DNA of 64,000 nucleotides from positions 22,678,012 through 22,742,011 of the forward strand of contig CM068313.1 of NCBI GenBank assembly GCA_034766995.1, read 5' to 3'. This stretch comes from Acanthacorydalis orientalis. Taxonomy: Eukaryota; Arthropoda; Insecta; Megaloptera; Corydalidae. The position numbers were made by a program, and so were the translations under genes. This document shows, piece by piece, positions 40,323 to 52,594 of this stretch. Below the pieces are notes generated by a model. It was not told the DNA's origin, searched no databases, and saw only the letters and a list, made by a program, of their open reading frames with translations. Position 1 is the first letter of the stretch. Every line of letters begins with the position of its first letter.

Positions 40323-42343
40323 ATAAAATAGTTTTTATAAATTCATATACATTTTACTTACAGTACCTTGTAATAAAACAAAGACTGTAAGGTATTTTGG
40401 TATAATCATATTTACTTTGAAATATGACACAGAATCAACATGAGTTCAAACTAATGACTGATAAGCTAATAATTTACTGTGCATCACTGAACTTAAGGAT
40501 ATCCCTTTTCAATGTATTAACAACGTAATAAATATCCTTTTAAAATATCAAATTACAAACATCTCTCTCTTAATGATAACGTGAAACCAGTAAATGACGT
40601 GATACACGAAACAATTACTTGCTAAATCGGCCGTTTGTTTAATTGAGAGAACAGTGGAAATTATCCCTCGCAAACAATTGATTTACCAATTGATGTTTGG
40701 TGTCTGCTTTTAACATGTATTTCGATGAATTTGGTGTTCACAATCAACATACACATATTCCACAAGTACGCATGAATTAGAATATACTTACTAATATTAA
40801 TTGTGTAATAATATATGCTACATTACCTCTTTAATACACACACACACACACACATATATATATCTTTAATATTGAGATGCCTGTATATTTCAATAAAAAT
40901 AATTTTTGTTAAAAATATCAAATATTATTTTTAAGCTATTCACTGAAAAATTCCTTTGTTGTTTTTTAAAAGAAAAAAATTATACTTTGGAAAGATTTTT
41001 TGAATCTTTTATATGTCATTAAATATTTGTCAGATTTGGAATTGTTTTCATACATGTTGAACGAATTTAATACAAAATGACTTTTCAAATTATCTTTTTA
41101 TGTATACTTTAACTTGCATACATTGGGATTAGTTTTTAATAAGCAAAAAAGTAAATTATTAATGCAGAGTTCTTAACTGTAAAAAAGTCTACTTACATAA
41201 GTAAAATAATGAAATAAAATTGGTGAATATGTATTTTATGGAAGCTAATTAATTGAGTCACAGTTTTTTTTTTAGAAATAAAAAGCAATAAATATTAAAA
41301 TTCGATTATTAAAATTTCAAATGAAAATGATGCAATTAAAATAAAATCAATATTTGTATAATGTACAAAATCAATATGTAAATTAAATCGTCCGGTCAAT
41401 TCATTGTCATGTTTAAATATATAATTAAACAATTTATATGAATTTATTCAATGAAAAATTGATCATTGATAAAAAATAGCATAAAAAACAACGTTGCATG
41501 TTTTACGAACTAAAGTTATGCGTTTAATTGATAACGAACAACAGACCTGCAGGCTGACCATGTAAGCTCGAACTGGAAAAAACGACACGCAGATAAAGAA
41601 ACCGTATATTTTGTCGCTGTTTTCAAAACATGGTAGAATACACTGGTCACGAACAAATACGTTTAACACGTCAGTGATTTATTAAAAATGTCAACAGGGT
41701 TGTGACACTTTTGGCTAAAAATATTTCTTGTACGCTTTCATAGTATCAATGCTTTTTATTTATTTTCAATTCGTTTCTTTGTTCGTGTGTATTGTTATAT
41801 TCAAAGAAATTTTCTGAAAGAAAATCATTTTTGTTATTCAATTTTCGCAAAGAATAAAACAACTCACTAAAATTCTTATCACGTTAATTACACACACATA
41901 TCCCTTCCATACATATAAGTGCGTGATTGTTTGTATTTTCACCTTTATACATTTTTTCAATTTAGTAAAAAAATAATATACGTTAAATCGTGACCAAGTA
42001 CAAAGTATATATATTTAAAAATATTATCCTTAATTTATAATAAATTAAAAGGCAGGAAAATAGATTAAAAAATGTTTAATCTTGCTCTTATGTTGCACTG
42101 GTAAATCGAGGCTATTATTTTACAGTTTGCAAAAAAAAAACAACTATAAAATCCACGACCGACAAAATACTTGTACTGGATTCAAATATTCTAATTTTGT
42201 ATGCGAATAAAATTATACTAAATAATAGTTCAATCTTTTAAGAAGCTTGTTTATTTTAAGATTTAAAAGATTCGAATTATTTGTGTTAAAGACATATTTT
42301 CAAATAATAATCTTCTTATTTATTTGTCTATCTATTTATATAT

Positions 42344-42347
<4 letters not shown>

Positions 42348-42401
<54 letters not shown>
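42348..42401. repeat. (TA)n microsatellite
   Basis: A pure array of about 52 bp. Confidence 0.95.
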
Positions 42402-42404
<3 letters not shown>

Positions 42405-43020
42405 TGATGATAAAAAGTCGAAGGTTTTAATTTATAATTTTTTAATTATAAAATAAATGTCCTGATGAGAAGATAATTTATGACATAAATTTGAATAAAG
42501 ATTTATGATGTTTTTCATTTTTCATTAACTTAATGTTTGTTACGAATGTTGCATATTTTAAAAGATTTCATCTGAATCATTTATAAAATATAAATGATTT
42601 AAATATATTTCTACTTATCAAGTGTAACGTTGATTAAAAATAAATAACTTACATGCACGGTAAATGTGAATAAATACATCATGTTCATGCAAATAACCAA
42701 GAAATGTATGTTTTAAAGTAACATATATTTACAAAATTGAAAAAACATGCAATAAAGTATCATGAAAGTGTTTTTTTTTTCTGTTTATATTTTAAGATAA
42801 CATACATTTTTTCATTATTTTAAGTTACGTATGTGTCGTAAAATTACATGTTTTTTTAGAATTTGAAATAGAAATCGGACCCAAACATGTACCTGGATTG
42901 TACCCGTATTGACTTTTCAATTATTTGCAGCTGGTCTAGTTCAAAGACGAGTACCGGTCGTTAGCGGTGTCACTTTAATTACTCAGATATTCCAGTATGC
43001 TTATTTACCTATATTCATAC

Positions 43021-43025
<5 letters not shown>

Positions 43026-43064
<39 letters not shown>

Positions 43065-43073
43065 TTATATTTA

Positions 43074-43140
<67 letters not shown>
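43026..43140. repeat. (TA)n at the left edge of the mariner remnant
   Basis: Two TA arrays with a 20-bp AT-rich interruption; the second ends exactly at the mariner end. Confidence 0.95.
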
Positions 43141-43141
<1 letters not shown>

Positions 43142-43963
43142 GTGGGTTGTTTGATATGTTTGGTAAAAAAGCAAGTTAAACAATGCTTTTCTGGAAAAAA
43201 ATCGATTTTTTTTCTCATCTTAGTCTCCATTGTGGGCCATACACTTGGTCTAGCGAATCTGCAAAGTACGCTTGACGGCGGCAATGACATCCTCATTCGA
43301 CGAGAATTTCTTCTCACCGTGCCAAATATTCAAGTTTGGGAAGAGAAAGAAGATGCACGAGGCCATGTTCGGAGAATAGGGTGGATGAGGAATCATTTAG
43401 AAGCATATTTCGTGCAAATTTTGTCATTGCGACGGTCGATTTGTGGGACGGCGTGTTGTTCTGCTGAAAGAGTACTTTTTTTCTGCGCCAATCTTGGCGG
43501 TTTTTGTGTCAAATCTTCTTTTAAACGATTTAATAATGTTGCATAATGGGCTCCTGTTATGGTTTTTTCCCTTTGTTAAGTAGTCGATCAGAATGATTCC
43601 TTGGGAGTCCCAAAATCAGTGGTCGTCATCTTCCCAACCGACAAAACGGTCTTCGTCTTCTTCGTCGCATTTTCACCGGTCGTTGTCCACTGCTTTGACC
43701 GTTATTTTGACTTAGGTGTGTAGTGGAGGATCAATGTTTTATCCACGATAACAAATCGATGCAAAAAGACCTGCTCGTTTTTTCCATTTTTGCGGCAACT
43801 GCTAAAATGCACGCTTCAAACATTTGTAGAACGTGAATGAGTCGCTTTTGGTTAAAATTTCACTTTTGATAGTTTAAAAAGTGACACTTGATAGCCGTGA
43901 CGTTATCAAATGAATGGTGGTGCCAAATCATAGAAATTTACCGAACTTATCAAACGACTCACT
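43141..43963 (-). mobile_element. Internally deleted mariner transposon remnant
   Basis: Inverted ends GTGGGTTGTTTGATATGTTT (from 43142) and GTGAGTCGTTTGATAAGTTC (from 43962, minus strand) match at 17 of the first 20 positions and stay alike to GGTAAA, each next to a TA dinucleotide. Between them the minus strand encodes broken mariner transposase: KKTKTVLSVGK, LTKGKTITGAHYATLLNRL and KEDLTQKPPRLAQKK, then a degraded PHPPYSP-like block near 43390 and SSNEDVIAAV near 43295. Frameshifts and stops interrupt all of it. The DNA-binding N-terminal third is missing, so 823 bp remain of an element usually near 1.3 kb. Confidence 0.9.
43145..43800 (-). pseudogene. mariner transposase pseudogene
   Basis: Frames shift several times between the TGENA-KKTKT region (near 43680) and the C-terminal SSNED block (near 43290), and a stop falls before the PHPPYSP-like motif. 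Stop codons also interrupt the region upstream that should carry the first catalytic aspartate. The protein cannot be made as it stands. Plus-strand open frames across the same DNA, such as 43142-43546, are antisense shadows. Confidence 0.88.
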
Positions 43964-43970
43964 TATAAAC

Positions 43971-43973
<3 letters not shown>

Positions 43974-44039
<66 letters not shown>
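43974..44039. repeat. (TA)n at the right edge of the mariner remnant
   Basis: Starts about 10 bp beyond the other mariner end, so the element sits in a split TA array. Confidence 0.95.
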
Positions 44040-44042
<3 letters not shown>

Positions 44043-44163
44043 GCGTTGAAAGCTCAGTGTGATAGTTGTACAAATTAACTCTTTAATTATTAAAAGTTAA
44101 AAAAGCTCAATAAATATAAAATAGGATTTCTGATTACTTCTTGTTACCTCACGTACGTTTTTA

Positions 44164-44394
44164 TTATTCAAGGTGAATTTGATTATCAAACTTGTGACTG
44201 CACCCGATTGTATTCTCAGGAACTGCAGCATCAATAAATTCTCTTGTAAGTAGTGACATTTCCCGTACGGATTCTGTACGAGTACTTGTGTATAATATAT
44301 TGGTATCGACGAAGCTTGTACAAAGCAAGAATACAAAAACAGCAGGGCGTGTTTTATCAATCTGTATCGGTGTCTTTTTTTCAATAAAATAAGT
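44164..44394 (-). other. Unassigned open frame of 77 codons without ATG start
   Basis: An uninterrupted minus-strand frame includes LLCTSFVDTNILY, SVREMSLLTREFIDAAVPEN and HKFDNQIHLE before TAA (44166-44164). An overlapping frame at 44097-44384 starts with TTG, not ATG. On the plus strand the same islet has a good acceptor (ending 44172) and donor (GTAAGT near 44246), so an exon on either strand is possible. Confidence 0.2.
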
Positions 44395-45349
44395 TTTTTG
44401 TTTTATTTTCCGTTAAGAATTCTGTTCTGTTATCTTTTAATTAACGGAATGGATGTAATTAAAATTGAGTTTATGATGAGTTCATTGTATGTATCTATTT
44501 AATAAGTATTTTATTCGTATTACCAAGTGAATCGAGGAAAAAAAATAGTATAATGTAATATAATTACACAAAAAGAAAAATCTTCATATATTTTTTTAAT
44601 AAATTAAATCCCAAACATAAATTCTTAAATTATCTATTTTATTATTAAACACGATAATTTAATGTTCAAATAATTTTTATAAACATTAAAAATATTTTCT
44701 TTCAAATTTTTTTGTAAACTTTTGTACTTTTATAAAAAATATTTTAATTTTAAGATTGTTAATCAAAAATATATGATTTATTTGTGGCAGTTGAACAGAA
44801 AAAATTTGAAAATTTACCCTTTTTGTTCTAAATATTGACACTTACAGATTTTTTCCACTATTCCATAAATCATATATATTTTTTTAATTGGAGTGTTTAA
44901 TACTTAACTTTTAGTAATTTAGATTTTCACTTATTCGCGTTTCGATAGTGAATTGCATGAATTTAATATAAGATCATTTTATTAATAGTAAAGGTTAATA
45001 ATTACACATTATAATTTACTAAAGTCTTTCTTTTTTTTCTTATATTAAAAAGCAGATCTACACTTTTTTATTAGAAAATTCATACTATTAATAGCATTTT
45101 ATAAATTTTTCTGTGAATTAAAACTTTTTTTTAAATTCTGTTATATATTGAGATTGATACATTATTCTTACATACAAATTAGTAACAGAATTAACAAAAT
45201 TATTTAGACAGAACAACAAAACAGAGACATCGTTGCCCTACTGAAGGTTGTGGTACGATAGGGACCATTGGGTGTTGCAGATAGCTTCTAATAAACATAA
45301 TTATTCAATAAAAAAAAATGTTAAATACTATGAATAATATTTTATTTTA

Positions 45350-45395
<46 letters not shown>

Positions 45396-45729
45396 GCTCG
45401 TAAAAGTACCATAGTACGTTTGAAATACATAAAACTTATTATTATACCTTCATAAAGTTATTTTTTAGTAATTTGTGAATTATTGTAAATTTTTAAAAAG
45501 TTATTCGTGTCGATTTTACATAACTACAATAAAATATTAAAAATATCTAATTAAGACATAAATTTAAATAAAAAAATATATAATTACGCCATGTAATATG
45601 TATTCCTTTAATTATAAATTCATATATAGTCGATGTCACGAAATTCGTAACGAACACAATAAATAATATTATATAATAAACGGTATAATCTTATGTTTTA
45701 TTTGACATTTACATTAAAAATCAATCTTG

Positions 45730-45774
<45 letters not shown>

Positions 45775-45949
45775 TCATTATACGATAGAATTCAATTTAA
45801 AGAATATTTTTTTTATAATCGTAATATATGAAATTAAATTATTTGTTCAAATAATACTTTGTGTATAGTTGTGTAATTCTTTTTACTAATAACTTATTTA
45901 GACATTAAATACTCAAACTCGATTCAGAAATATTTTATATTATATCTCG

Positions 45950-45951
<2 letters not shown>

Positions 45952-45985
<34 letters not shown>

Positions 45986-46003
45986 AATATAATATATATA
46001 TAT

Positions 46004-46060
<57 letters not shown>
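45952..46060. repeat. (TA)n microsatellite, interrupted
   Basis: Three TA blocks separated by GTATAATATAA and by TACATACA. Confidence 0.95.
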
Positions 46061-46063
<3 letters not shown>

Positions 46064-46396
46064 ATACATCACCTTAGTATTTACTATGAACAACAAAATT
46101 TTTTATTCGATATGCAAGTTCCAAAAATGTAATTTTAATCTAATATACAGTGTCCAAATCTGGCCAGTTTTTTAATTTAAATAACTGATTGTACATACTA
46201 CTCTGAACACATTGCGTTACAAAACAATATAAACACTAATAATTGCAAATTATAAACTTAAAATAACATAAAGTTTCAAATTGTATTTTAGATTGAAATT
46301 TTTGTTATACATTGAGTAACAACGGGCTAATAACGAGTATGAATACATATAAAAATATGTACAAATATAAATATTGTATAGTGGTATTCGTGTGTG

Positions 46397-46429
<33 letters not shown>

Positions 46430-46466
46430 ATATATATATGTATGTATATATATATATATATATATA
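46397..46466. repeat. Compound (TA)n/(TG)n microsatellite
   Basis: A (TG)n run at about 46418-46428 interrupts the array; frames in several phases cross it. Confidence 0.95.
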
Positions 46467-46906
46467 CGTACAGATATATACACGTATCAATCTCAGTTGA
46501 TGAATTTTTGTGCCTTAATATCAATTAGTAGAGTCAAGTGCTACGATATAATTTATTTTACAGAAAAAATATTATTCCGTATTTTGAAACAATATCGATT
46601 AAATAATACGGTTCTACCAATGTTATGCAATATTAATTCGTGATGGATGTGTTGTACGGAAATTATTCATATTTAAATGTACTCAGAGAAAGTAAGAATA
46701 TCATTTTTTTAAAATATAATTCATAAAGAGAATTAAAAAGCAATAAAATAAAATTCTTTTGTATTTGAAATATAATTTTAAATGAAAAAAATCAAATTTT
46801 CGTATGCAAATTGATTTATTTCTAAATTAGATTTAAAAATAGAAAAATGAATGGTTTTTCTGTCTTTTATACTTTTAGAATTACATATGCATGCATACAT
46901 ACACTT

Positions 46907-46965
<59 letters not shown>

Positions 46966-47129
46966 GGGAAATTTATTAACCAGCTAAATAAATTCAGAAA
47001 TTATTACTTGTATCGAAAATAAATAAAGCAGACGCATTGACTACAATAAGATACCCGCAGTCGATATGTGTAAAGAAAAAATTAGCACAGAATTTAAATT
47101 TGAAATGATATGAAAAAAATATTAAAAAC

Positions 47130-47430
47130 CGTACATAATGGCGTTTTTTCCAGTGACGCATACACAGCTGCTTAAGAACGTCGTATTCCAGTATGAGAAT
47201 AAGCTATACCATCATTTCCAAGTTTGGGAGAACGTTCCTTCATTACCTGTGCCACCTTCGTTTCCACAATCAATGTATTGTGGAAAGCCGACACAGCGTC
47301 GCACCTGTGCGAAACCGACCCTCGCCGCACTCTATGCATAATTCATCGTTCAAGTTAACGGAAATCGTTTTGCCTCTGTGCCCGGCTTTCGTTAGATCCA
47401 AAGTAAAGTTAACTTCAGTGCCATATTTTT
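47130..47430. other. GC-richer islet with a perfect hairpin and short open frames
   Basis: This 300-bp stretch is far richer in GC and CpG than its surroundings. On the minus strand a 52-codon frame (47428-47270) contains KAGHRGKTISVNLNDELCIE and CGEGRFRTGATLCRLST. On the plus strand an ATG frame runs 47138-47341. A perfect hairpin, TTTCCACAAT/ATTGTGGAAA, lies at 47261-47270 and 47277-47286. Exon, pseudogene and conserved noncoding element are all open. Confidence 0.3.
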
Positions 47431-48672
47431 AATCTTGAGTAGTCTGATATTTTTTTTTCGAGTTGAATATTATTATTACGTTATTGAAATCAGAACAGAA
47501 TTGCGTCATGTTGTTTTCCTTTATATTATAATAATTTATTCTGGAAATGAAAGTGGGAATTTGGAAATGTATAATGGCATACTTGATTTATGACTTTCGT
47601 GAAAGTAATGTAGTTTTTTTTTGTTTGTATACTTATTTTTGCAATGGATATTTTTTATTAAAGAAATCAGTTATTTATTCGTATTTCATAAAATAGTGAG
47701 TATAATTTAATGAAACAACTAATTATTCAAAATATTAAATAATATATATATATAATTTCTATTTGAATGTTCTCTATAGGTTTGATTAAATATTATTAGT
47801 AATTGTATGAAAAATGTCAATAATTAATTTTTTGTTTGATGTAATTAACGTGTAATGTTGTAAGCTGTGAAACAATATTCCAGATTTATAATGTTCCAAC
47901 TGAAAATGTTAAAAAACAAATTATATCGAACTCGAATGACTATTTTGAGATTAGTTAATATTTATATATTCATTCAGTTGCAATATCGCAGTTTCATATA
48001 TCTGTACAAAAGACACGTTTGTTCACTTTTACTGAACTTTTTTTTTATGAAAATAAAAACATGTAATTTGTTACAATTTACCTAAAATTTTATCCAGTAT
48101 TCAAGCAAGGCACGTACAATTATAATAGTCTCATGTATACAGCAAAACAAAAAAGGTAAAAATCATACGTACAGCTTTACTTCCGAAAAATAAACACAGT
48201 GATGCGGATAAAAATACAACAGTTTTATATACAGCTGTGTTTATTTTTTCGAATTTTCACTAACTTTTTTACTTTGTGTACATATATGTTTCTTGATTTT
48301 TTTCTGTAGATAAAAATGTTTGTGTACATACTACATCAATACTCTATTCAATAATGCCGGGAGATTGCTGTCACTGCAGATAGAAGCTATTCATCAAACA
48401 TGCCATGCTATATGGTACACTTCGCCCATTAATGTGCCTCTAGCCACAACACACGAAATTCGGGCGGATTGCAAGCATATCACGTTACGTCAACAATAAT
48501 TTTGAATATATATGCAATTCAATCAGCTTTCGTATTATATTCGGTAAATATTTCCAGGAAATTGTCGACAATACCAAGAAAATCATCAAAATACACAACG
48601 AAACAGGAAATAGTTGTACATCTCAATGAATTAGAATCGATACTTATTTTATGCTGGCATAAGTGATTGTTG

Positions 48673-48705
<33 letters not shown>

Positions 48706-49747
48706 ATACAACATTTATTTAATTATTGATTAATATGTACAAAGAGTAAGAGACAAAGTGTGAGGCGAGGAATAATTTATTTGGATTTACAAATGTTATT
48801 AAAATTAATGCATAGTTTTTAATTACTTATTATTCAGATATATTTCATTACATATTTTTTTACGGAAATTTGATAATTTTTGATAATTTTTGATCCACAT
48901 ATTATGCGAAAATAACTACTATAGAGTTTAAACAATATTTTAGTGTTTTGAAAGGAAATTAGTTATTACTATAAAATATTATTTTACGAAAGAACTATCC
49001 AATAAAATATTTTATTGCATTATATATGTTTATTAAAATATAAAACTGACAAAACTAGTTATTCCCTGAAAATTTCCACGTATTTAATTATCAGTTATAT
49101 AAAATCTGCATGTGATGAATAGACGTTCTTTTAAAAAACATAAATTATTTATGTAAAAAATGATTCTGTTTGTTTGTAGATTAATTATCTGAAGTTGTTC
49201 CAATTAATTAGAAATTCGATTTATTATAGAAATATCAAGCTTTTGGGTATACAATTTTTTGTATCTTGAAAAAATGACGATCTATAAGAAATGTTATTAA
49301 TTATATATATATATATATCCATGCTTGTCATCCATAATAAATAATCCATGTTTTTTCTTATCAGATCGGGCACTAATGATCTTAACTGTCGAAGCACCCT
49401 TAAACCTCAAATAACTAACTGACAATTAAAATTAGAAAAAATAATCAAAAAATAATTAATTCATCGTTTAAGTAGTTATAAATGATCGCTATCATATTTT
49501 AAAATAATAATGTATGTAAAAGAAAAAAATATTCATTTTTATATTAAAGAGAATGATTTTATATTGATCTATATATTCTAAATCAATCTGATTTTTTTTT
49601 ATAGTAGGAAGTACAACGAGTATACCTTATTGATAAGGTGGAAATTATAATTTTATATGTTTATTTATTTATTTTTTCATTAACTTACATTTATATGAAT
49701 CTGGAGAGAGTTACTCAAAATAATAAGTGTTATATTTTTTTTTGTAG

Positions 49748-49862
49748 ATGGACCGTTGAAGCTCAAAAACCAAATGAAGATTGGTATAAAATTCAAACTT
49801 ATATTTTCAATTTAGAAACAAATGCGTTATTGGCTTTTGTCTGTTTCATATGTTCCCTATAA
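49748..49862 (+). other. Possible terminal exon
   Basis: After a strong acceptor (poly-T then GTAG, ending 49747) a frame entered in phase 2 reads WTVEAQKPNEDWYKIQTYIF and ends in a hydrophobic run (LLAFVCFICSL) and TAA at 49860-49862. The first half looks like real protein. No upstream partner exon was found, so this could be an alternative last exon of an unseen gene. Confidence 0.35.
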
Positions 49863-50273
49863 AGTGTTCACCGATATTTATAAATGGAAAAATATGCGAT
49901 TAAGTGAAAACATTCACATACGTTTGTTTATTTTCCCAACGTGATTTGTGAACTCGATTTAATGTTCTTCGTAATCATCATTCACTGAAAAGTGTACAAT
50001 TAATCGTTAAAAATACGATAACACATTTTTTTGAAGCGTTGACATTAGCTTTTGTTTATCGATATAAACCGGAAATGACATGACAGACGGCGAGCAAATG
50101 TTCGTTTGTGGAAAACAGTAACGAAATAATTTTTTTTAAATGATTCCACTTCAAGATGGAACCATACGGAAACAACGTTAGCAAATGGCGGGCGATAGCG
50201 CTGACTGACGTTTGAATCACCGCTCTGTCAAATTACATTGTTTTCAGACATTTGCATTACAAGCGGCGACAAC

Positions 50274-50849
50274 ATGATGACGTCGGTCGCTAGGTACTCA
50301 ATGGGATACCCAGGAGAAAGAGACGTCGAAATGACACGAGGACGTCCGATCGCACCTCCTCGTGCTGGGATTGTGTATTGTATAAACGGTAGGGATATTA
50401 ATTCTCTACAGGTTTATATAAACATATAATTTTAATATATAAACATATTATGAAAAATACACGTTTTATTTTGACAAATATAAATTTAACAAATTTGAAA
50501 TTTTATTATTTAATAAAATTAAATCTAGCATAAAAAGGAAAATAAAGCTCTTGCGAAAATAAAAGAAATATACGAAAAAATATAGATAGATAAAAATTCC
50601 CATCAAAATCTTAGTTTTTAGAACTGTATTTTGATATAAAATGTTATATAGTTTATATAAAACAAATACCGGTCTCAATTTCATTATAGTGCTCTTCGTT
50701 TAATATAATGTGTATAATATGAATACAAATAAATAATTAAACAATACAAATGTTTTTCAGTGAAGATAACTATTATCTACGATTCACCTGTTATTAAGAA
50801 ATATTTGAGAAAAGTGTCGAGCAAGGCAATCATTTCATGCTGCTCTTAA
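50274..50849 (+). CDS. Possible small two-exon gene or 5' end of a longer gene
   Basis: A GC-richer islet (about 49900-50390) ends in an exon at 50248-50388 with an acceptor before it and a donor (GTAGGG) after it. Two ATGs (50274, 50277) start a frame beginning MMTSVARYSMGYPGERDVEM with a proline-rich part (RGRPIAPPRAG). It ends in phase 1. The next good acceptor (TGTTTTTCAG, ending 50760) joins in frame to KITIIYDSPVIKKYLRKVSS and TAA at 50847-50849, which would give 68 residues. The first exon is more convincing than the second; the real partner may lie further right. I recognise no family. Confidence 0.4.
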
Positions 50850-51025
50850 AAAAACTTATACAACATAACTGGATTCATTTTTTCGTAATTCATTGACTGT
50901 AAATAAAATAATACCATCTTCATAACGTATTTTCTTAAGGAATATATTACATTGAATTCATGTACTTCTCTTTCAATTAGCATTCCCGTTTCTAAGAACG
51001 TATTCCATCTTTAATCTTATCTTAA

Positions 51026-51027
<2 letters not shown>

Positions 51028-51095
<68 letters not shown>
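51028..51095. repeat. (TA)n microsatellite
   Basis: Two arrays separated by AAATACA at about 51058. Confidence 0.95.
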
Positions 51096-51103
<8 letters not shown>

Positions 51104-52218
51104 AAAACCAATGTAATCAAGAAAAATGAAAATATACTTCTTTGTTATATTATTAATATGAAAAGAAAAGGATTTTATAATTATAAAATTAAAATTTTTC
51201 ACTGTTTTTAAACATTTTATAACATTTAAGGAGGCAATTAAAAATATCCATTTGATTTTTTTATAAGAGTAGGGTTACAAAATTTATTTAGATATGTATA
51301 ATTTCAATGATGATTATTAATTTAATTTTAAATATACTAATTTGGTATTAAAAAGTAAGTACTAAATGAGGTGTATATATATATATATATATATACATAT
51401 AATGAAAAAATTAGATTCAATACAAATGAAACACTTGTTTAGTTTCAAAGAAAAAAACAATTAATTAGTTTTCTATTCAAAGGATTAATTAATGATGAGA
51501 TAGTAGAGTATATCGGTTTGTATGTATATCTATGTTATTTTTTTTAATTGTACGGTAGTCTTTATAATTTATTGATTTTAATTTAAATATTCTATTGTTT
51601 GCTATAAACATGCAACGAAATGTAGAGTATATTGTATTGTATATAAACATAAAAGCAAGCTTTTTATTTCAAATAAAATGTAACTGAACATATTTGAAAT
51701 GGTTGTAATAAATTCAGTTATTTTAATCTGTGCAGACTTTTGAAAAAATGCATTTTTTAAATTTAAGCAAAAGCTCATCATACAAAAGAGCTTTACAAAA
51801 TATGAAACCTTTGTATTGCATAAAATAATATAAATAAAATATAATCCAATACAAAATCTAAAAAATTGTTCGTGTAAATTATGAACAATTTATATTACAA
51901 AATAGTATATCAATTTTTTTTTCTTTGTTCCATGTATTTTTTTTCAACTGATTGATTGTAGAATAAAAAATACGAGATAATTAAACAAGTTTATGATCGT
52001 CTTCTAATTTTTATTTTTCGAAAACATATTTTTTTTCAGATAACTTTTCAAGTATTGAGACAGAAATTTTGTAAATTTCATGTAATATAAGGTAAAATAA
52101 ATAAAACTTATTTGTCGATTTGTGTTTAATGCTATCTGTAGCGAGGAACAATAAATATGTATTTCAAGTTTATGAATATAATTTAACAACTATAACCGAA
52201 AAGTTTTTAAAATGATAA

Positions 52219-52221
<3 letters not shown>

Positions 52222-52274
<53 letters not shown>
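52222..52274. repeat. (TA)n microsatellite
   Basis: About 150 bp left of the possible terminal exon at 52421; a shorter TA run (52387-52411) sits directly before that exon's acceptor. Confidence 0.95.
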
Positions 52275-52281
<7 letters not shown>

Positions 52282-52420
52282 TATGTAGATAAAATATTTT
52301 TAAATAGATTTTAGATACGGTAAATATAAAAATAAATGTTTAAAAAAGACTTTTCAAAAACAATTTAATGTATTAGAAAAAATCGATATATATATATATA
52401 TATATATATATTGTTTTTAG

Positions 52421-52594
52421 GTGTTATTGAAACATAGAGACATAAATTTTCCAAGAAAATTAGGTCAATGTGTCGTCGAAATGGTGTATTGTATTGTGGC
52501 AAACACTATAAGATTGAAAAATTTAATGTTCAATATATACGATCAATGTTACATAGCCGCGTTCGAATTCGCTTACGACATGTATAAATCTTAG
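52421..52594 (+). other. Possible terminal exon of 57 codons
   Basis: A good acceptor (TTGTTTTTAG, ending 52420) opens a phase-0 frame: VLLKHRDINFPRKLGQCVVE, then MVYCIVANTIRLKNLMFNIY, then FEFAYDMYKS and TAG (52592-52594). It stands out from the surrounding AT-rich DNA. The phase does not fit the exon ending at 50388. No family is recognised. Confidence 0.35.

Larger units (their letters stand above)
34182..49747. other. Long intergenic or intronic region with transposon remnants
   Basis: No confirmed gene. It contains the LINE and mariner remnants, about a dozen (TA)n arrays and scattered islets. The missing first Ig-domain exon of the minus-strand Ig/FN3 gene should lie in this direction, but I could not recognise it. 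Small unexplained frames are listed separately. Confidence 0.5.

Noticed and set aside
43142..43546. 134-codon plus-strand frame
   Set aside because: It is antisense to the mariner transposase pseudogene; no independent similarity.
44097..44384. Signal-peptide-like minus frame beginning KKRHRYRLIKHALLFLYSC
   Set aside because: The first codon is TTG, not ATG, and no upstream in-frame ATG was confirmed, so a secreted-protein start is not supported.
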